Source of the DNA: Desulfovibrio aminophilus DSM 12254
GTDB taxonomy: Bacteria; Desulfobacterota; Desulfovibrionia; Desulfovibrionales; Desulfovibrionaceae
Length of the DNA stretch: 64,000 bases
Direction: 5' to 3'
Assembly (NCBI RefSeq): GCF_000422565.1
Contig: NZ_AUMA01000003.1
Location: 310,001 to 374,000, forward strand
The notes beneath the pieces are model-generated. The model saw only the letters and a list, made by a program, of their open reading frames with translations. It made no database searches and was not told where the DNA came from. Positions 1-7,707 of the stretch are shown piece by piece. The translations under genes and the position numbers were made by a program. The stretch's first letter is position 1. Every line of letters begins with the position of its first letter.

Positions 1-2
1 CC

Positions 3-719
3 GGCGTGGACATCTGGCGGCACATCACGTTTGGCGGCAGTGACTTCGACATGCATCTGCAGTCCGAGGGCGTGGCCATCGGCGCCAACATTTCCGCTCT
101 GTACAAGTTCAACGAGGAGTGGGCCGCGGGCCTTGTCATCCGAACGCCCATGGATCTCTATGGTTCAGGCTCGGTGAGCTACTCCGGCACCAGGGCGGCG
201 CCGTTCAACGCCTATCAGGAAGGCGGCATGAGCATGACCACCACTCTGCCCGACAGCTACACCTTGGCCGTGAGTTGGACGCCCAACGAACGTTTCAGCG
301 TGGAGGCCGGGGCCACCTTCACCCGCTGGGAGCAATACAACAATTTCAATTACGATTTCGACAACAATCCGCCCGCCGACACCACGGACTGGAAGTACTG
401 GCGCAACGTTTGGCGTCTCAACGTGGGCCTGGAATACTGGGCCATGGATTGGCTGGCCCTGCGGGCCGGTTATGTCTGGGACCAGGAACCCATCCGCGAC
501 GGCCATGAGGACTACATGGTGACCGCCAACGACCGCCAGTTGGTCACCGGCGGTCTTGGCTTCAAGTGGGATGATCTGACCTTGGACCTCTCCTACCAGT
601 TCCTCTGGGCCAGGGATCGCGACAACTTCGCGATTTCGGAGCCGTTCGCCACGCCCAATGTGAGCTTCAAGAACAACCGCACACACCTCATCGGCGCGAC
701 CGTCGGCTATACGTTCTAA
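3..719 (+). CDS. OmpP1/FadL-family outer-membrane transport protein, C-terminal part (5' end outside window)
   Basis: The reading frame is open from the first bases of the window, so only the C-terminal 238 residues are present. The sequence alternates aromatic and polar residues in amphipathic beta-strand patterns (for example GLEYWAMDWLALRAGYVW and LTLDLSYQFLWARDRDN) and ends in GYTF with a terminal Phe, the usual outer-membrane barrel C-terminal signature. The layout fits the OmpP1/FadL family, which takes up long-chain fatty acids or other hydrophobic compounds through the outer membrane. The substrate cannot be told from this fragment. A strong intrinsic terminator follows 27 bp after the stop, so this is the last gene of its transcript. 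Family assignment is fairly secure. Confidence 0.8.
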   Translation, partial: GVDIWRHITFGGSDFDMHLQSEGVAIGANISALYKFNEEWAAGLVIRTPMDLYGSGSVSYSGTRAAPFNAYQEGGMSMTTTLPDSYTLAVSWTPNERFSVEAGATFTRWEQYNNFNYDFDNNPPADTTDWKYWRNVWRLNVGLEYWAMDWLALRAGYVWDQEPIRDGHEDYMVTANDRQLVTGGLGFKWDDLTLDLSYQFLWARDRDNFAISEPFATPNVSFKNNRTHLIGATVGYTF

Positions 720-746
720 TCTAATCCACTGCCCAGGATCATGTGC

Positions 747-776
747 GGGGGGACCGAATGGTCCCCCCGTTTTCTT
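747..776 (+). terminator. Rho-independent terminator after the FadL-type gene
   Basis: A perfect 9-bp stem (GGGGGGACC at 747-755 and GGTCCCCCC at 760-768) with a GAAT loop is followed by GTTTTCTTT. It isolates the porin gene from the ECF ATPase gene. It also shows that a GTG at 743 in the downstream frame cannot be that gene's start. Confidence 0.93.
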
Positions 777-820
777 TCCAGCGAACCCGTGCTAGCTCTC
801 AAGCTTCGAACCGGATCGGC

Positions 821-1564
821 ATGGAACCCCAGATGATCAGCGCCAGCACTCTCGGCTTCTCCTACGACGATACGCCCGCCCTGCACGACGTGAGCTTCGG
901 CGTCGCGGCGGGAAATCTCGTGCTCCTGGCCGGGGCCAACGGCAGCGGCAAGTCCACGCTTTTAGCCGTTCTCGCCGGTCTGGCAAGCCCAGGCGCCGGT
1001 CTGCTGCGCGTGGCCGATCTTCGGCTTCCGGGCCAGGAGCGCGCGTTACGGCGCATCAGCCGTCTCGTAGTCCAGGATGCCGATCTCCAGATCCTTGGGG
1101 CCACGGTGGGTGAAGATCTCATGTTGGGGCGATCCGCCACGGATGAGGCCATGGTCCGCTCCATGGCCGGGCGTTTCGACCTGGCCGGGGCCTGGGATCA
1201 GCCCGCGCACACGTTGTCCTGGGGCATGCGGCGAAAGCTCTGTCTGGCGGCGGCCTTGCTTGACGATCCGCGCCTGTTGCTCCTGGACGAGCCTTTCGCC
1301 GGTCTGGACTATCACGGGACGCTGGAGATGCGGCGCATCCTTACCGAAAATCGCCGGAAAAGTCTGACCCAGGTGGTTGCGGTCCATGACCTGGACCCGG
1401 TGGCCGATCTGGCCGACCAGATGCTCGTGCTCGACCGGGGGCGGCTGGTCCTGTCCGGTCGGCCCGCCGCCGTCATGGATGGGGTGCGGACCCATGGCGT
1501 ACGTCCGCCGTGCTCCTGGCTGGCGGGAAGAGGGCTTGTCCCCTGGGACGACGGGTATGGCTGA
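821..1564 (+). CDS. Energy-coupling factor (ECF) transporter ATP-binding protein, CbiO-like
   Basis: A 247-residue ABC ATPase. Walker A is GANGSGKST at about residues 38-46, Walker B plus catalytic Glu is LLLLDEP near 150, and the H-loop His lies in VVAVHDLD. The signature loop reads LSWGMRRKL rather than LSGGQ, a relaxed form often seen in CbiO/EcfA proteins. I chose ATG 821 (833 is an alternative) because the open frame upstream runs into the terminator at 747-776. No strong Shine-Dalgarno is visible. It overlaps the next gene, a T-component, by 8 bp, so the two are translationally coupled. ECF importers take up vitamins or Ni/Co. No S-component lies next to this pair, so the substrate is unknown. 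Confidence 0.85.
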   Translation: MEPQMISASTLGFSYDDTPALHDVSFGVAAGNLVLLAGANGSGKSTLLAVLAGLASPGAGLLRVADLRLPGQERALRRISRLVVQDADLQILGATVGEDLMLGRSATDEAMVRSMAGRFDLAGAWDQPAHTLSWGMRRKLCLAAALLDDPRLLLLDEPFAGLDYHGTLEMRRILTENRRKSLTQVVAVHDLDPVADLADQMLVLDRGRLVLSGRPAAVMDGVRTHGVRPPCSWLAGRGLVPWDDGYG

Positions 1565-2264
1565 GGCCGCGCGGCGTTTGCACGGCCTGGACCCCCGGCT
1601 CAAGCTCGGCTGGGCGCTGGCCGCGGGCTGGTTCATCTGGCGTGGCGGCGCGTTCGGGCTGGCGGCCTGGATCGTGGCGCTGTCGATTCTGGCGGTGTTC
1701 TTGCGCCCGTTCTGGCGGGGCATGTCCGGCATCTGGCGGAGCGGGGTGCTTTTCGCGTTGTTCTGGGGGGCGCTCAAGGCCGGACTTTTGTGGCTGGACG
1801 ACCTGCCGTTCCCTGATATTCTGGGACAGGCGTCCCTCCTGACCATGCGGCTCTTCGCCTTGGTGCTGTTGGGCCTGACCCTGGCCTTGTCCACCCCGCC
1901 GAGACAGTGCGGTCTGGCCCTGTCCTGGACCGGACGGCCTCTTCTTGGCCGCCGATCCTGGGAACCGGCCTTGGCCTTGACGCTCATGATTCATTTTCTG
2001 CCGCAATGTTGGCGCGTCATGAGCGCGGTACGCCGTAGCCTGGAGCAGCGTTGCCGCCGTGTGTCGTTCATGCGCCGCTGGACCTTGTTCGCCTCGGCCG
2101 TATTGCGGGCGTTGGGACGGCGGACCTGGGAACAGACTCTGGCAGTGGCCTCGCGGGGCTTGGACGAGCCTCAAGCCTGGGCGGCGGGATTCGACCCGCC
2201 GGACCGGAGCTGGTTGAAGGCGGCGATGTTGCTGGCGCTACTCGGCGCGTTGTCGTTTTTGTGA
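1557..2264 (+). CDS. ECF transporter transmembrane T-component, CbiQ/EcfT-like
   Basis: A 235-residue protein with several hydrophobic segments (about residues 20-60, 70-115 and 220-235) and a long basic cytoplasmic region. That region includes RRSLEQRCRR and the ASRGLDEP stretch, which resembles the coupling-helix area of CbiQ/EcfT where the ATPase docks. The ATG at 1557 lies inside the end of the ATPase gene. In ECF transporters this subunit links the ATPases to a substrate-binding S-protein. None is adjacent here, so it may serve S-proteins encoded elsewhere. Its 3' end overlaps the convergent DoxX gene by 27 bp. Confidence 0.8.
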   Translation: MAEAARRLHGLDPRLKLGWALAAGWFIWRGGAFGLAAWIVALSILAVFLRPFWRGMSGIWRSGVLFALFWGALKAGLLWLDDLPFPDILGQASLLTMRLFALVLLGLTLALSTPPRQCGLALSWTGRPLLGRRSWEPALALTLMIHFLPQCWRVMSAVRRSLEQRCRRVSFMRRWTLFASAVLRALGRRTWEQTLAVASRGLDEPQAWAAGFDPPDRSWLKAAMLLALLGALSFL

Positions 2265-2660
2265 AAACGACAGCACGGCCAGGGAGAGGAGCAGCAGGCC
2301 GCTGTCGCGCAGCATGGCCAGGGAAAGGCTGCCCGAGGCCGAAGGGTCCGTGCTGAAACAGCCGCAGACGATGTCCAGGCCGCGCCAGAGGGCCGAAGCC
2401 TCGGCCGTGAGGAACGTGGCCATGAACAGCACGCAGAGCAGGGCCGCGCCACTGGAAAGCGCGCCGACGATCAGGGCCAGGCCGCAGAGCAGCTCCAGCC
2501 AAGGCAGGAGCACCGCCAACGGAGCCACCAACGCGCCGGGCAGGATGCGGTAGTTCAGGATGATCCGCCCGAAGGCCTCGGGATGGAGCAATTTGTCCCA
2601 ACAAGCGGCCAGGAAGACCAGGCCGAGGGTCACCCGGAGCAGGAGCCTGATGTGTTTCAT
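2238..2660 (-). CDS. DoxX/MauE-family small membrane protein
   Basis: A 140-residue protein with four predicted membrane spans (about residues 5-22, 48-66, 70-90 and 115-132). It has the LVFLAACWDKLLHPEAF opening typical of DoxX/MauE-type quinone- or thiol-linked membrane proteins, and a CGCF motif near residue 99 in the third loop. MauE relatives support disulfide or quinone redox chemistry in the periplasm. Its ATG overlaps the stop of the upstream rhodanese gene by 4 bp (ATGA), so the two are co-translated. The pairing suggests sulfur or thiol handling at the membrane (inference). Its 3' end overlaps the convergent cbiQ-like gene. Confidence 0.75.
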   Translation of the reverse strand: MKHIRLLLRVTLGLVFLAACWDKLLHPEAFGRIILNYRILPGALVAPLAVLLPWLELLCGLALIVGALSSGAALLCVLFMATFLTAEASALWRGLDIVCGCFSTDPSASGSLSLAMLRDSGLLLLSLAVLSFSQKRQRAE

Positions 2661-3142
2661 TCCGCGCGCTCCAGGGGCCCGCGGGTCATGATCCAGCCTT
2701 CGATGCCGTTGTCCAGCACGGCCACGTCCAGGCCGTGCCGAAGCAGTTCCTCGGCCACCGCGTGGCTCGCGCCGCAGGCCATGCCGTCGCAGTAGATCAC
2801 GATGGTTTTGTCCCGGGGCAGATCCCGGCCTTCACCGGCCGCCGCCTGCGCCGGTGTCAAATTGACGGCCTTGGGTACATGGGCCATGGCGAACGCATCG
2901 GGTTGGCGCGCGTCAACGAAGACGGCCCGGCCTTGCTTCAGCAGTTCCGCCGCCTGGAGCGGTGAGAGGGTCTTGAAGCGGGCGCGTGCGGCGGCGGCTT
3001 CGCGCTCCGCGAAATTTTCCAACAGCGGCAGCCCATTGGGGCGGATGGCGTTGACTCCCGCCGCCAGAGGCAGAGCCAAGAGCACCAGCAGGAGCGCTTC
3101 CCTGAACGCGCGGCGTACGGACCAACTCATGTCGGGATTCAT
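2657..3142 (-). CDS. Membrane-anchored rhodanese-like (sulfurtransferase) protein
   Basis: About 161 residues: an N-terminal hydrophobic anchor (LLLVLLALPLAAGVNA), then one rhodanese domain. The domain has VFVDARQPDAF, the catalytic-loop segment IVIYCDGMACGAS containing the candidate persulfide Cys, and VLDNGIEGW near the end. The domain probably faces the periplasm. I chose ATG 3142; a TTG at 3166 and an ATG at 3130 are alternatives and none has a clear ribosome binding site. The gene forms a two-gene operon with the DoxX gene and is divergent from a second rhodanese gene at 3211. The catalytic loop CDGMACGAS differs from the usual six-residue CRxGxR loop, so activity is not certain. Confidence 0.75.
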   Translation of the reverse strand: MNPDMSWSVRRAFREALLLVLLALPLAAGVNAIRPNGLPLLENFAEREAAAARARFKTLSPLQAAELLKQGRAVFVDARQPDAFAMAHVPKAVNLTPAQAAAGEGRDLPRDKTIVIYCDGMACGASHAVAEELLRHGLDVAVLDNGIEGWIMTRGPLERAE

Positions 3143-3210
3143 ACTGAAACGCTGGGTTTCTTGCAATGCCGCCGTTGGCGGGGTATTTTGGCGAAGATGG
3201 AGGTTCCGCC

Positions 3211-4053
3211 ATGTTGCAGATGACCGCTGAGGAGGCCCGACGTTTTTTGGAAAGCCGCGCGGCCGAGGAGCATGTCCTGGTGGATGTCCGGCAGCCCTTC
3301 GAATATCAGGAATTCCATCTGCCGGGAGCGCGTCTCATCCCCCTGGGGGAATTGCCGGAACGTGCGGGTGAACTCAAGCGGGACAAGCTGGTGCTGGTGT
3401 ATTGCCGTTCAGGAAGCCGCAGCGTGGCCGCCGCCGGTCTGCTGGAGGGCCTGGGATTCTCCCGAGTGATCAACCTGCAGGGCGGTATCGCGGCTTGGCA
3501 GGGCGGCGTGGCCATCGGTCCTGGCCATCAGGGGCTGAATTTCTGCCTTGTTGCGGCGGACAAGGGAGATGTGCTCCTTCTGGCTTGCGGCATGGAGATG
3601 ATCCTGCAGGAATTTTACGAAGATCTCATGGCTCGGGCCGAAAGCCAGGACGTTCGCCTGGCTTTTCGGCAATTGGCCGGTTTCGAGGTGCGGCACCGGG
3701 AGCGGCTCTACCGTCTTCATGTCAAGGAGGATGCCGGGGCTCAGGACAGGGCGTCCTTCGAGGATCAGGCTCGGAGCCGGATCAGAAACGCGCGTGGTGA
3801 GGAAATGGCCGAAGGCGGCGTGGAGCCCGGGCATTTCTTGGAAAACATGGGCCTGCGCGCGACCCAGGCTCGGGATGCACTGGAGCTGGCCATGCAGTTC
3901 GAAGCCCAGGCCCTGGACTTTTATCTTCGTTGTTCCGAGCAGGAGCCGGCCGACGCCGAAAAGGCCAAGATGCTTTTGCAGCTCGGGCAGGAGGAGCGAG
4001 CCCATCTGCGCATGCTCGGCGGGTTGCTGGAGCGTCGTGCCGAGCGAGGCTAG
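3211..4053 (+). CDS. Rhodanese domain fused to a ferritin-like (rubrerythrin-type) domain
   Basis: A 280-residue two-domain protein. Residues 1-105 form a rhodanese domain with DVRQPFEYQEFHLPGA and the active-site loop CRSGSRS (Cys65). Residues about 125-275 form a four-helix ferritin-like domain with Glu/His clusters EMILQEFYEDLM, EVRHRERLY, EAQALDFYL and EERAHLRML that could hold a di-iron site. The start at 3211 is fixed by GGAGG at 3199-3203, 7 bases upstream. Rubrerythrin-like domains reduce peroxide in anaerobes and rhodaneses carry persulfide sulfur, so a role in oxidative or sulfur stress is likely (inference). The stop shares a CTAG with the convergent EamA gene. Confidence 0.85.
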   Translation: MLQMTAEEARRFLESRAAEEHVLVDVRQPFEYQEFHLPGARLIPLGELPERAGELKRDKLVLVYCRSGSRSVAAAGLLEGLGFSRVINLQGGIAAWQGGVAIGPGHQGLNFCLVAADKGDVLLLACGMEMILQEFYEDLMARAESQDVRLAFRQLAGFEVRHRERLYRLHVKEDAGAQDRASFEDQARSRIRNARGEEMAEGGVEPGHFLENMGLRATQARDALELAMQFEAQALDFYLRCSEQEPADAEKAKMLLQLGQEERAHLRMLGGLLERRAERG

Positions 4054-4943
4054 GCGGCTTTCGTCCCCGTGACCTTGCGGGCCGTGAGCATACGGGCGTT
4101 GGGCAGGACGATTCCAGCCACGATGAAAGCCACGCCGAAGAGTTGCAGGGCCACCACCTGCTCACCGAGGATCAGCCCGGCCGCAGCAAGGGTGGCCACG
4201 GGTTCGAAGGTGGAGAAGATGGAGGTCCAGGCGCTGCCGATCTTTTCGATGGCCAGATAGAGCAGGGAAATGGCCACGGCAGTGGGGATGATGCCCAGGC
4301 TCAGGCCGATGCCCAGGCGCTCGAAGGAGTTCAGCTGGAGGATAGTTCCCGGGCCGTTGATCACGGTGAAGGCCAGGGCCGCGAACAGGACCACGAAGAA
4401 CGTGGCCTGGAGCGGCTCTTCGTTCTTCAGCAGGAGCTGTACCGCGATGAGATAGGCGGAGAACAGGATCATGGAGGCCAGGGCGTAGAACACACCTGCG
4501 CCCGAGAGTCCCTTGAGGAAAGCGTCGTAGAAGACCAGGGCGCATCCGAGCATGACCAGGGTGAGCGAGGCGACGACGCAGCGGTCGATGCGCAGGCGGA
4601 AGATGAGGGCCGAGAGCAGGGTCACGGCCACGGGATAGAAATAGAAGACCAGGGCCGTTGTGGAGGCCGGAATCCGCTCCAGAGCCATGAAGAAGAGCAC
4701 GCTCTGGAAGACATAGAACACGCAACCCAGCAGCGCGGCCTTGGCCAGGAGGCGGGGGCTTGGCCGCAGGGCGGCGGGATTGCGGATGAGCAGGACCACG
4801 GCCAGGATGAGCGCGCCGAAGGCGAAGCGGTGCTGGAGCATGCCCCATGTATCCATGCCCGCCGCGAAGCCGAGCTTGGCCATGATGGCCATCAGGCCGT
4901 AGCAGATGGCCGAAATGACGGAATAGAGCATACCCCGGATCAT
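4050..4943 (-). CDS. EamA/DMT-superfamily transporter
   Basis: A 297-residue protein with about ten hydrophobic spans arranged as two EamA repeats. The second repeat contains a segment starting IPTAVAISLLYLAIEKIG and running into SIFSTFEPVATLAAAGLILGE, a hallmark of drug/metabolite transporter family members. These usually export or import small metabolites; the substrate is unknown. ATG 4943 was chosen because GGGAGG lies 4 bases upstream, and an open frame further 5' has no better site. It lies 41 bp downstream of tlyA on the same strand, so it may be read from that operon. Its stop codon interlocks with the convergent rhodanese-ferritin gene in a shared CTAG (4050-4053). Confidence 0.85.
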   Translation of the reverse strand: MIRGMLYSVISAICYGLMAIMAKLGFAAGMDTWGMLQHRFAFGALILAVVLLIRNPAALRPSPRLLAKAALLGCVFYVFQSVLFFMALERIPASTTALVFYFYPVAVTLLSALIFRLRIDRCVVASLTLVMLGCALVFYDAFLKGLSGAGVFYALASMILFSAYLIAVQLLLKNEEPLQATFFVVLFAALAFTVINGPGTILQLNSFERLGIGLSLGIIPTAVAISLLYLAIEKIGSAWTSIFSTFEPVATLAAAGLILGEQVVALQLFGVAFIVAGIVLPNARMLTARKVTGTKAA

Positions 4944-4983
4944 GAGTCCTCCCGCAAAGGAGGGGAACCTACCCCCGAAGTGA

Positions 4984-5733
4984 CTACCCGCCAAGCTTTT
5001 TGAGCAGGATCAAGTATTCCTGGTTGCCCTTCGGGCCGCGGATGTCCGCGGCGACCCGTCCGAGGCAGGTCAAGCCCAGCCTCTCGCAGAACCGGAGAAC
5101 CGTCTCCACGGCCTCTTCCCGATCCGCCTCGTCGCGCACCACTCCCTTGTCCGTGCGGCCCGGCCCCAGCTCGAACTGGGGCTTGACGAGCACGGCGGCC
5201 AGTCCGCCGGGTTTGAGAAAACGCAAACAGCCTTCCAACACGCGGGTTACGGAAATGAAGGAGACGTCGGCCGTGATGCAGTCCACGAGTTCGGGAAGAA
5301 GGGCGTCCGGAGGCTCTTTGAGGTTGACCCGCTCCAGAACCACAACGCGCGGATCCTGGCGCAGCTTCCAGTGCAACTGGCCGTAGCCCACGTCCGCGGC
5401 GTAGACGCGGACCGCGCCGTGCTGGAGCAGGCAGTCGGTGAATCCGCCGGTGGAGGCTCCGGCGTCCAGACAAATCATGCCCGAGGGGTCGAAGCCCAAT
5501 CGTTCGACGGCCGTGAGCAGCTTGAAACCGCCTCGGCTGACGAAGCGTTCCACACCCTCCACCAGCAGTTCGGCATCGGCCGGGAGCATCTGGCCGGGCT
5601 TGGCGATGGGCGTCTTCTGCCCGCGTTCGATGACGAAGGCCTGGCCCGCCATGACGAGGCGCTTGGCCTTTTCGCGACTTTCGGCCAGGCCCCGCAGCGC
5701 CAGGAGCTGGTCGGCCCGCTCCCGCGCGGCCAT
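4984..5733 (-). CDS. tlyA: TlyA-family 2'-O rRNA methyltransferase / hemolysin A
   Basis: A 249-residue protein with an N-terminal S4 RNA-binding domain (about 3-65, including ESREKAKRLVMAGQAFV) and an FtsJ-like methyltransferase domain. The SAM-binding motif is CLDAGASTGGFTDCLL near residue 90, followed by VYAADVGYGQLHWKL and the ADVSFISV segment. TlyA proteins 2'-O-methylate cytidines in 16S and/or 23S rRNA. ATG 5733-5731 shares one base with the TGA of thrC (TGATG), so translation is coupled. The frame remains open far upstream, antisense-like within thrC, but only this start gives the family length. Confidence 0.9.
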   Translation of the reverse strand: MAARERADQLLALRGLAESREKAKRLVMAGQAFVIERGQKTPIAKPGQMLPADAELLVEGVERFVSRGGFKLLTAVERLGFDPSGMICLDAGASTGGFTDCLLQHGAVRVYAADVGYGQLHWKLRQDPRVVVLERVNLKEPPDALLPELVDCITADVSFISVTRVLEGCLRFLKPGGLAAVLVKPQFELGPGRTDKGVVRDEADREEAVETVLRFCERLGLTCLGRVAADIRGPKGNQEYLILLKKLGG

Positions 5734-7178
5734 CAGCGTTTCGTCAGGCCCAGACGCCGGACTACGTTGACGGCGGCCTTGGCCGTATATTCCTCCGGGC
5801 TCAGGGAGGCCTTGTCCTCGGGCTGGAGGATCAATTCGGGGCGGTTGGCCAGGGTCGGATCGGGCGTGATTCCGAACTCCGCCGGGAAGGTGTTGTCGAA
5901 ATACTGCTGCTGGAAGCCCACGAATTTCAGGTGATGGGCCGTGGCGTCCAGGATGCAGGACTCGTCGTCGGAGAGCAGGCCCAGCTCCTTGGCCCGGCGA
6001 GCGCCGGCCAGGCATTCGCCGCCCTGGGTGCAGGCGATGTGGCCGTGACGGTTGGCTAGGAGCATGCCCTCGATGATGGCCTGTTCCGTGACTTGGAGCA
6101 CCTGGAAGGCATTCTCGCCGCCCAGGGTCTCGTAGCGCTCGGCGAAGTGTTTCACGCGCGGGAAGGAGACCGGGTTGCCGATCATGGCCGCCTGGGCCAC
6201 GCTCGGGGTCACGGGCACGGGCGCGTAGCTCCGCTTGGCCGGGTCGTCCACGGCGTAGTAGCGGTAGACCGGGTCGGCGTGGTGGGATTGCACGCCGAAG
6301 ATGCGCGGCAGGGTCTCGATGACGCCAAGGTCCAGGAGCTTGAGGAAACCGGCCATGACCGCGGTGATGTTGCCGGCGTTGCCGATGGGCACGAAGACGC
6401 ACTTCCCGGCCATGTCCCAGCCGTACCATTGGGCCACCTCGAAGGCGTAGGACTCCTGGCCCAGGATGCGCCAGGCGTTCTTGGAGTTGAGCAAGGCCAC
6501 TCGGTAGTTGTCGGCTAGGTATTCGACCACCTTCATGCAATCGTCGAAGACCCCGGGAACTTCCAGGACGATGGCCCCGCTGCCCAGGGGTTGGGCCAGC
6601 TGCTGCGGAGTGACCTTGCCGTGGGGCAGGAGGACCACGCTCTTGATCGGGCCGCCGACGTAGGCGGCGTAGAGGGCCGCCGAAGCCGAGGTGTCGCCCG
6701 TGGAGGCGCAGACCGTGAGCACCTGGTCCCAACCCTGACGGCGGATGCAGTTGCGCAGATAGCTGAAGGCGCAGGCCATGCCCCGGTCCTTGAAGGACGC
6801 GCTCGGATTCTGGCCGTCGTTCTTGTAGGCCGTGCGCAGACCCGTGATCTCCCGCAGGGCCGGGCTGGATTCCACGATGGGCGTGTTGCCCTCGCCCAGG
6901 CAGACGATGTCCTCGGGCTCCAGCACTGGGGCCATGAGTTCGTAGAAGCGGAAGATGCCGCGCAGGGCCGGGTTCTTGGATGCCGCGCGGGCGTCGAAGA
7001 TCTCGCGCCATTCTCGGCCGGAGGTCTTCTTCAGACTGTCGAAGGTCGTGTCGCGCAGCAGGAAGACGCCGCCGCATTCTGGGCAGGTGTAGAGCAGTTC
7101 GTCGATGCCGTAGGTCTTGCCGCAGCCCAGGCAGTGGTATTCCATGACGCCGCGGTAGGAAGGAAAGTGCGGGTTCAT
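5733..7178 (-). CDS. thrC: Threonine synthase with N-terminal zinc ribbon
   Basis: A 481-residue PLP enzyme that converts O-phosphohomoserine to threonine. The N-terminus carries a zinc-ribbon-like pair, CLGCG and CPECGG (about residues 16-37). The PLP lysine is in NPSASFKDRGMA near residue 127, and VCASTGDTSASAA and VPIGNAGNITAVM match the cofactor phosphate-binding loops of fold-type II enzymes. The start at 7178 is preceded by GGAGAAGACGG. It lies 19 bp downstream of the DUF456 gene and is coupled to tlyA. The long C-terminal part after residue 330 fits the bacterial threonine synthase family. Confidence 0.93.
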   Translation of the reverse strand: MNPHFPSYRGVMEYHCLGCGKTYGIDELLYTCPECGGVFLLRDTTFDSLKKTSGREWREIFDARAASKNPALRGIFRFYELMAPVLEPEDIVCLGEGNTPIVESSPALREITGLRTAYKNDGQNPSASFKDRGMACAFSYLRNCIRRQGWDQVLTVCASTGDTSASAALYAAYVGGPIKSVVLLPHGKVTPQQLAQPLGSGAIVLEVPGVFDDCMKVVEYLADNYRVALLNSKNAWRILGQESYAFEVAQWYGWDMAGKCVFVPIGNAGNITAVMAGFLKLLDLGVIETLPRIFGVQSHHADPVYRYYAVDDPAKRSYAPVPVTPSVAQAAMIGNPVSFPRVKHFAERYETLGGENAFQVLQVTEQAIIEGMLLANRHGHIACTQGGECLAGARRAKELGLLSDDESCILDATAHHLKFVGFQQQYFDNTFPAEFGITPDPTLANRPELILQPEDKASLSPEEYTAKAAVNVVRRLGLTKR

Positions 7179-7197
7179 CCGTCTTCTCCGAATTCAG

Positions 7198-7707
7198 TTA
7201 CGGCCAGACGCGCGGCATGCTCAGGATGATCATGACCGCGCCCAGGCTCATTTTCAGGGTGGTGCCCAGGGCCTTGCCCCAGAACGCGCCCATGGCCGCG
7301 CGTCGAGCCTCGGGCAGGGCCTTGCCCTGGATGATCTCGATCAGCAGACAGCCGGTGAAGGCCCCGGCCAAGGAGCCGATGAGCGCTCCCAGGCCGAACA
7401 GGAATGGAGCTCCAAGGATCGCCCCGGCGATGGCCCCGATGATGCCGCCCAGGTTGCCCTTGGCGCTGGCCCCGTACTTGCGGGCTCCATGGGCCTGGGC
7501 CGCGAACTCGGCGGCCTCGCCCGCCAGGGCCAGGACGAGCAGCAGGCCCATGAACAGCCAGGTCATGCCCTCGGGCTGGGTCGGATGCAGCCAGGTCCAG
7601 GCCGCCAGCAAGGTCAGGGCCACCCAGTTGGCGGGCAGGCCGAAGACGTGCAGGAACTGCACGGCCGTGATCAGGGACAGGAAGAGCGCGGCCCAGACGT
7701 AGTCCAT
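7198..7707 (-). CDS. DUF456-family membrane protein
   Basis: A 169-residue hydrophobic protein with about four or five spans and a glycine/alanine-rich central region (GNLGGIIGAIAGAILGAPF, then LIGSLAGAFTGCLLIE) typical of DUF456. The family has no established biochemical function. Its ATG shares one base with the TGA of the preceding paaK-like gene (TGATG at 7705-7709), so the two are translationally coupled. Nothing in the sequence points to a substrate. Family assignment is good, function unknown. Confidence 0.8.
   Translation of the reverse strand: MDYVWAALFLSLITAVQFLHVFGLPANWVALTLLAAWTWLHPTQPEGMTWLFMGLLLVLALAGEAAEFAAQAHGARKYGASAKGNLGGIIGAIAGAILGAPFLFGLGALIGSLAGAFTGCLLIEIIQGKALPEARRAAMGAFWGKALGTTLKMSLGAVMIILSMPRVWP

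Noticed and set aside
743-820. Upstream GTG start for the CbiO-like gene
   Set aside because: This stretch is the stem-loop of the terminator at 747-776; the ATPase fold begins after 821.
720-820. Cobalamin or other riboswitch before the ECF genes
   Set aside because: Only the terminator hairpin is present; no conserved riboswitch core is recognisable.
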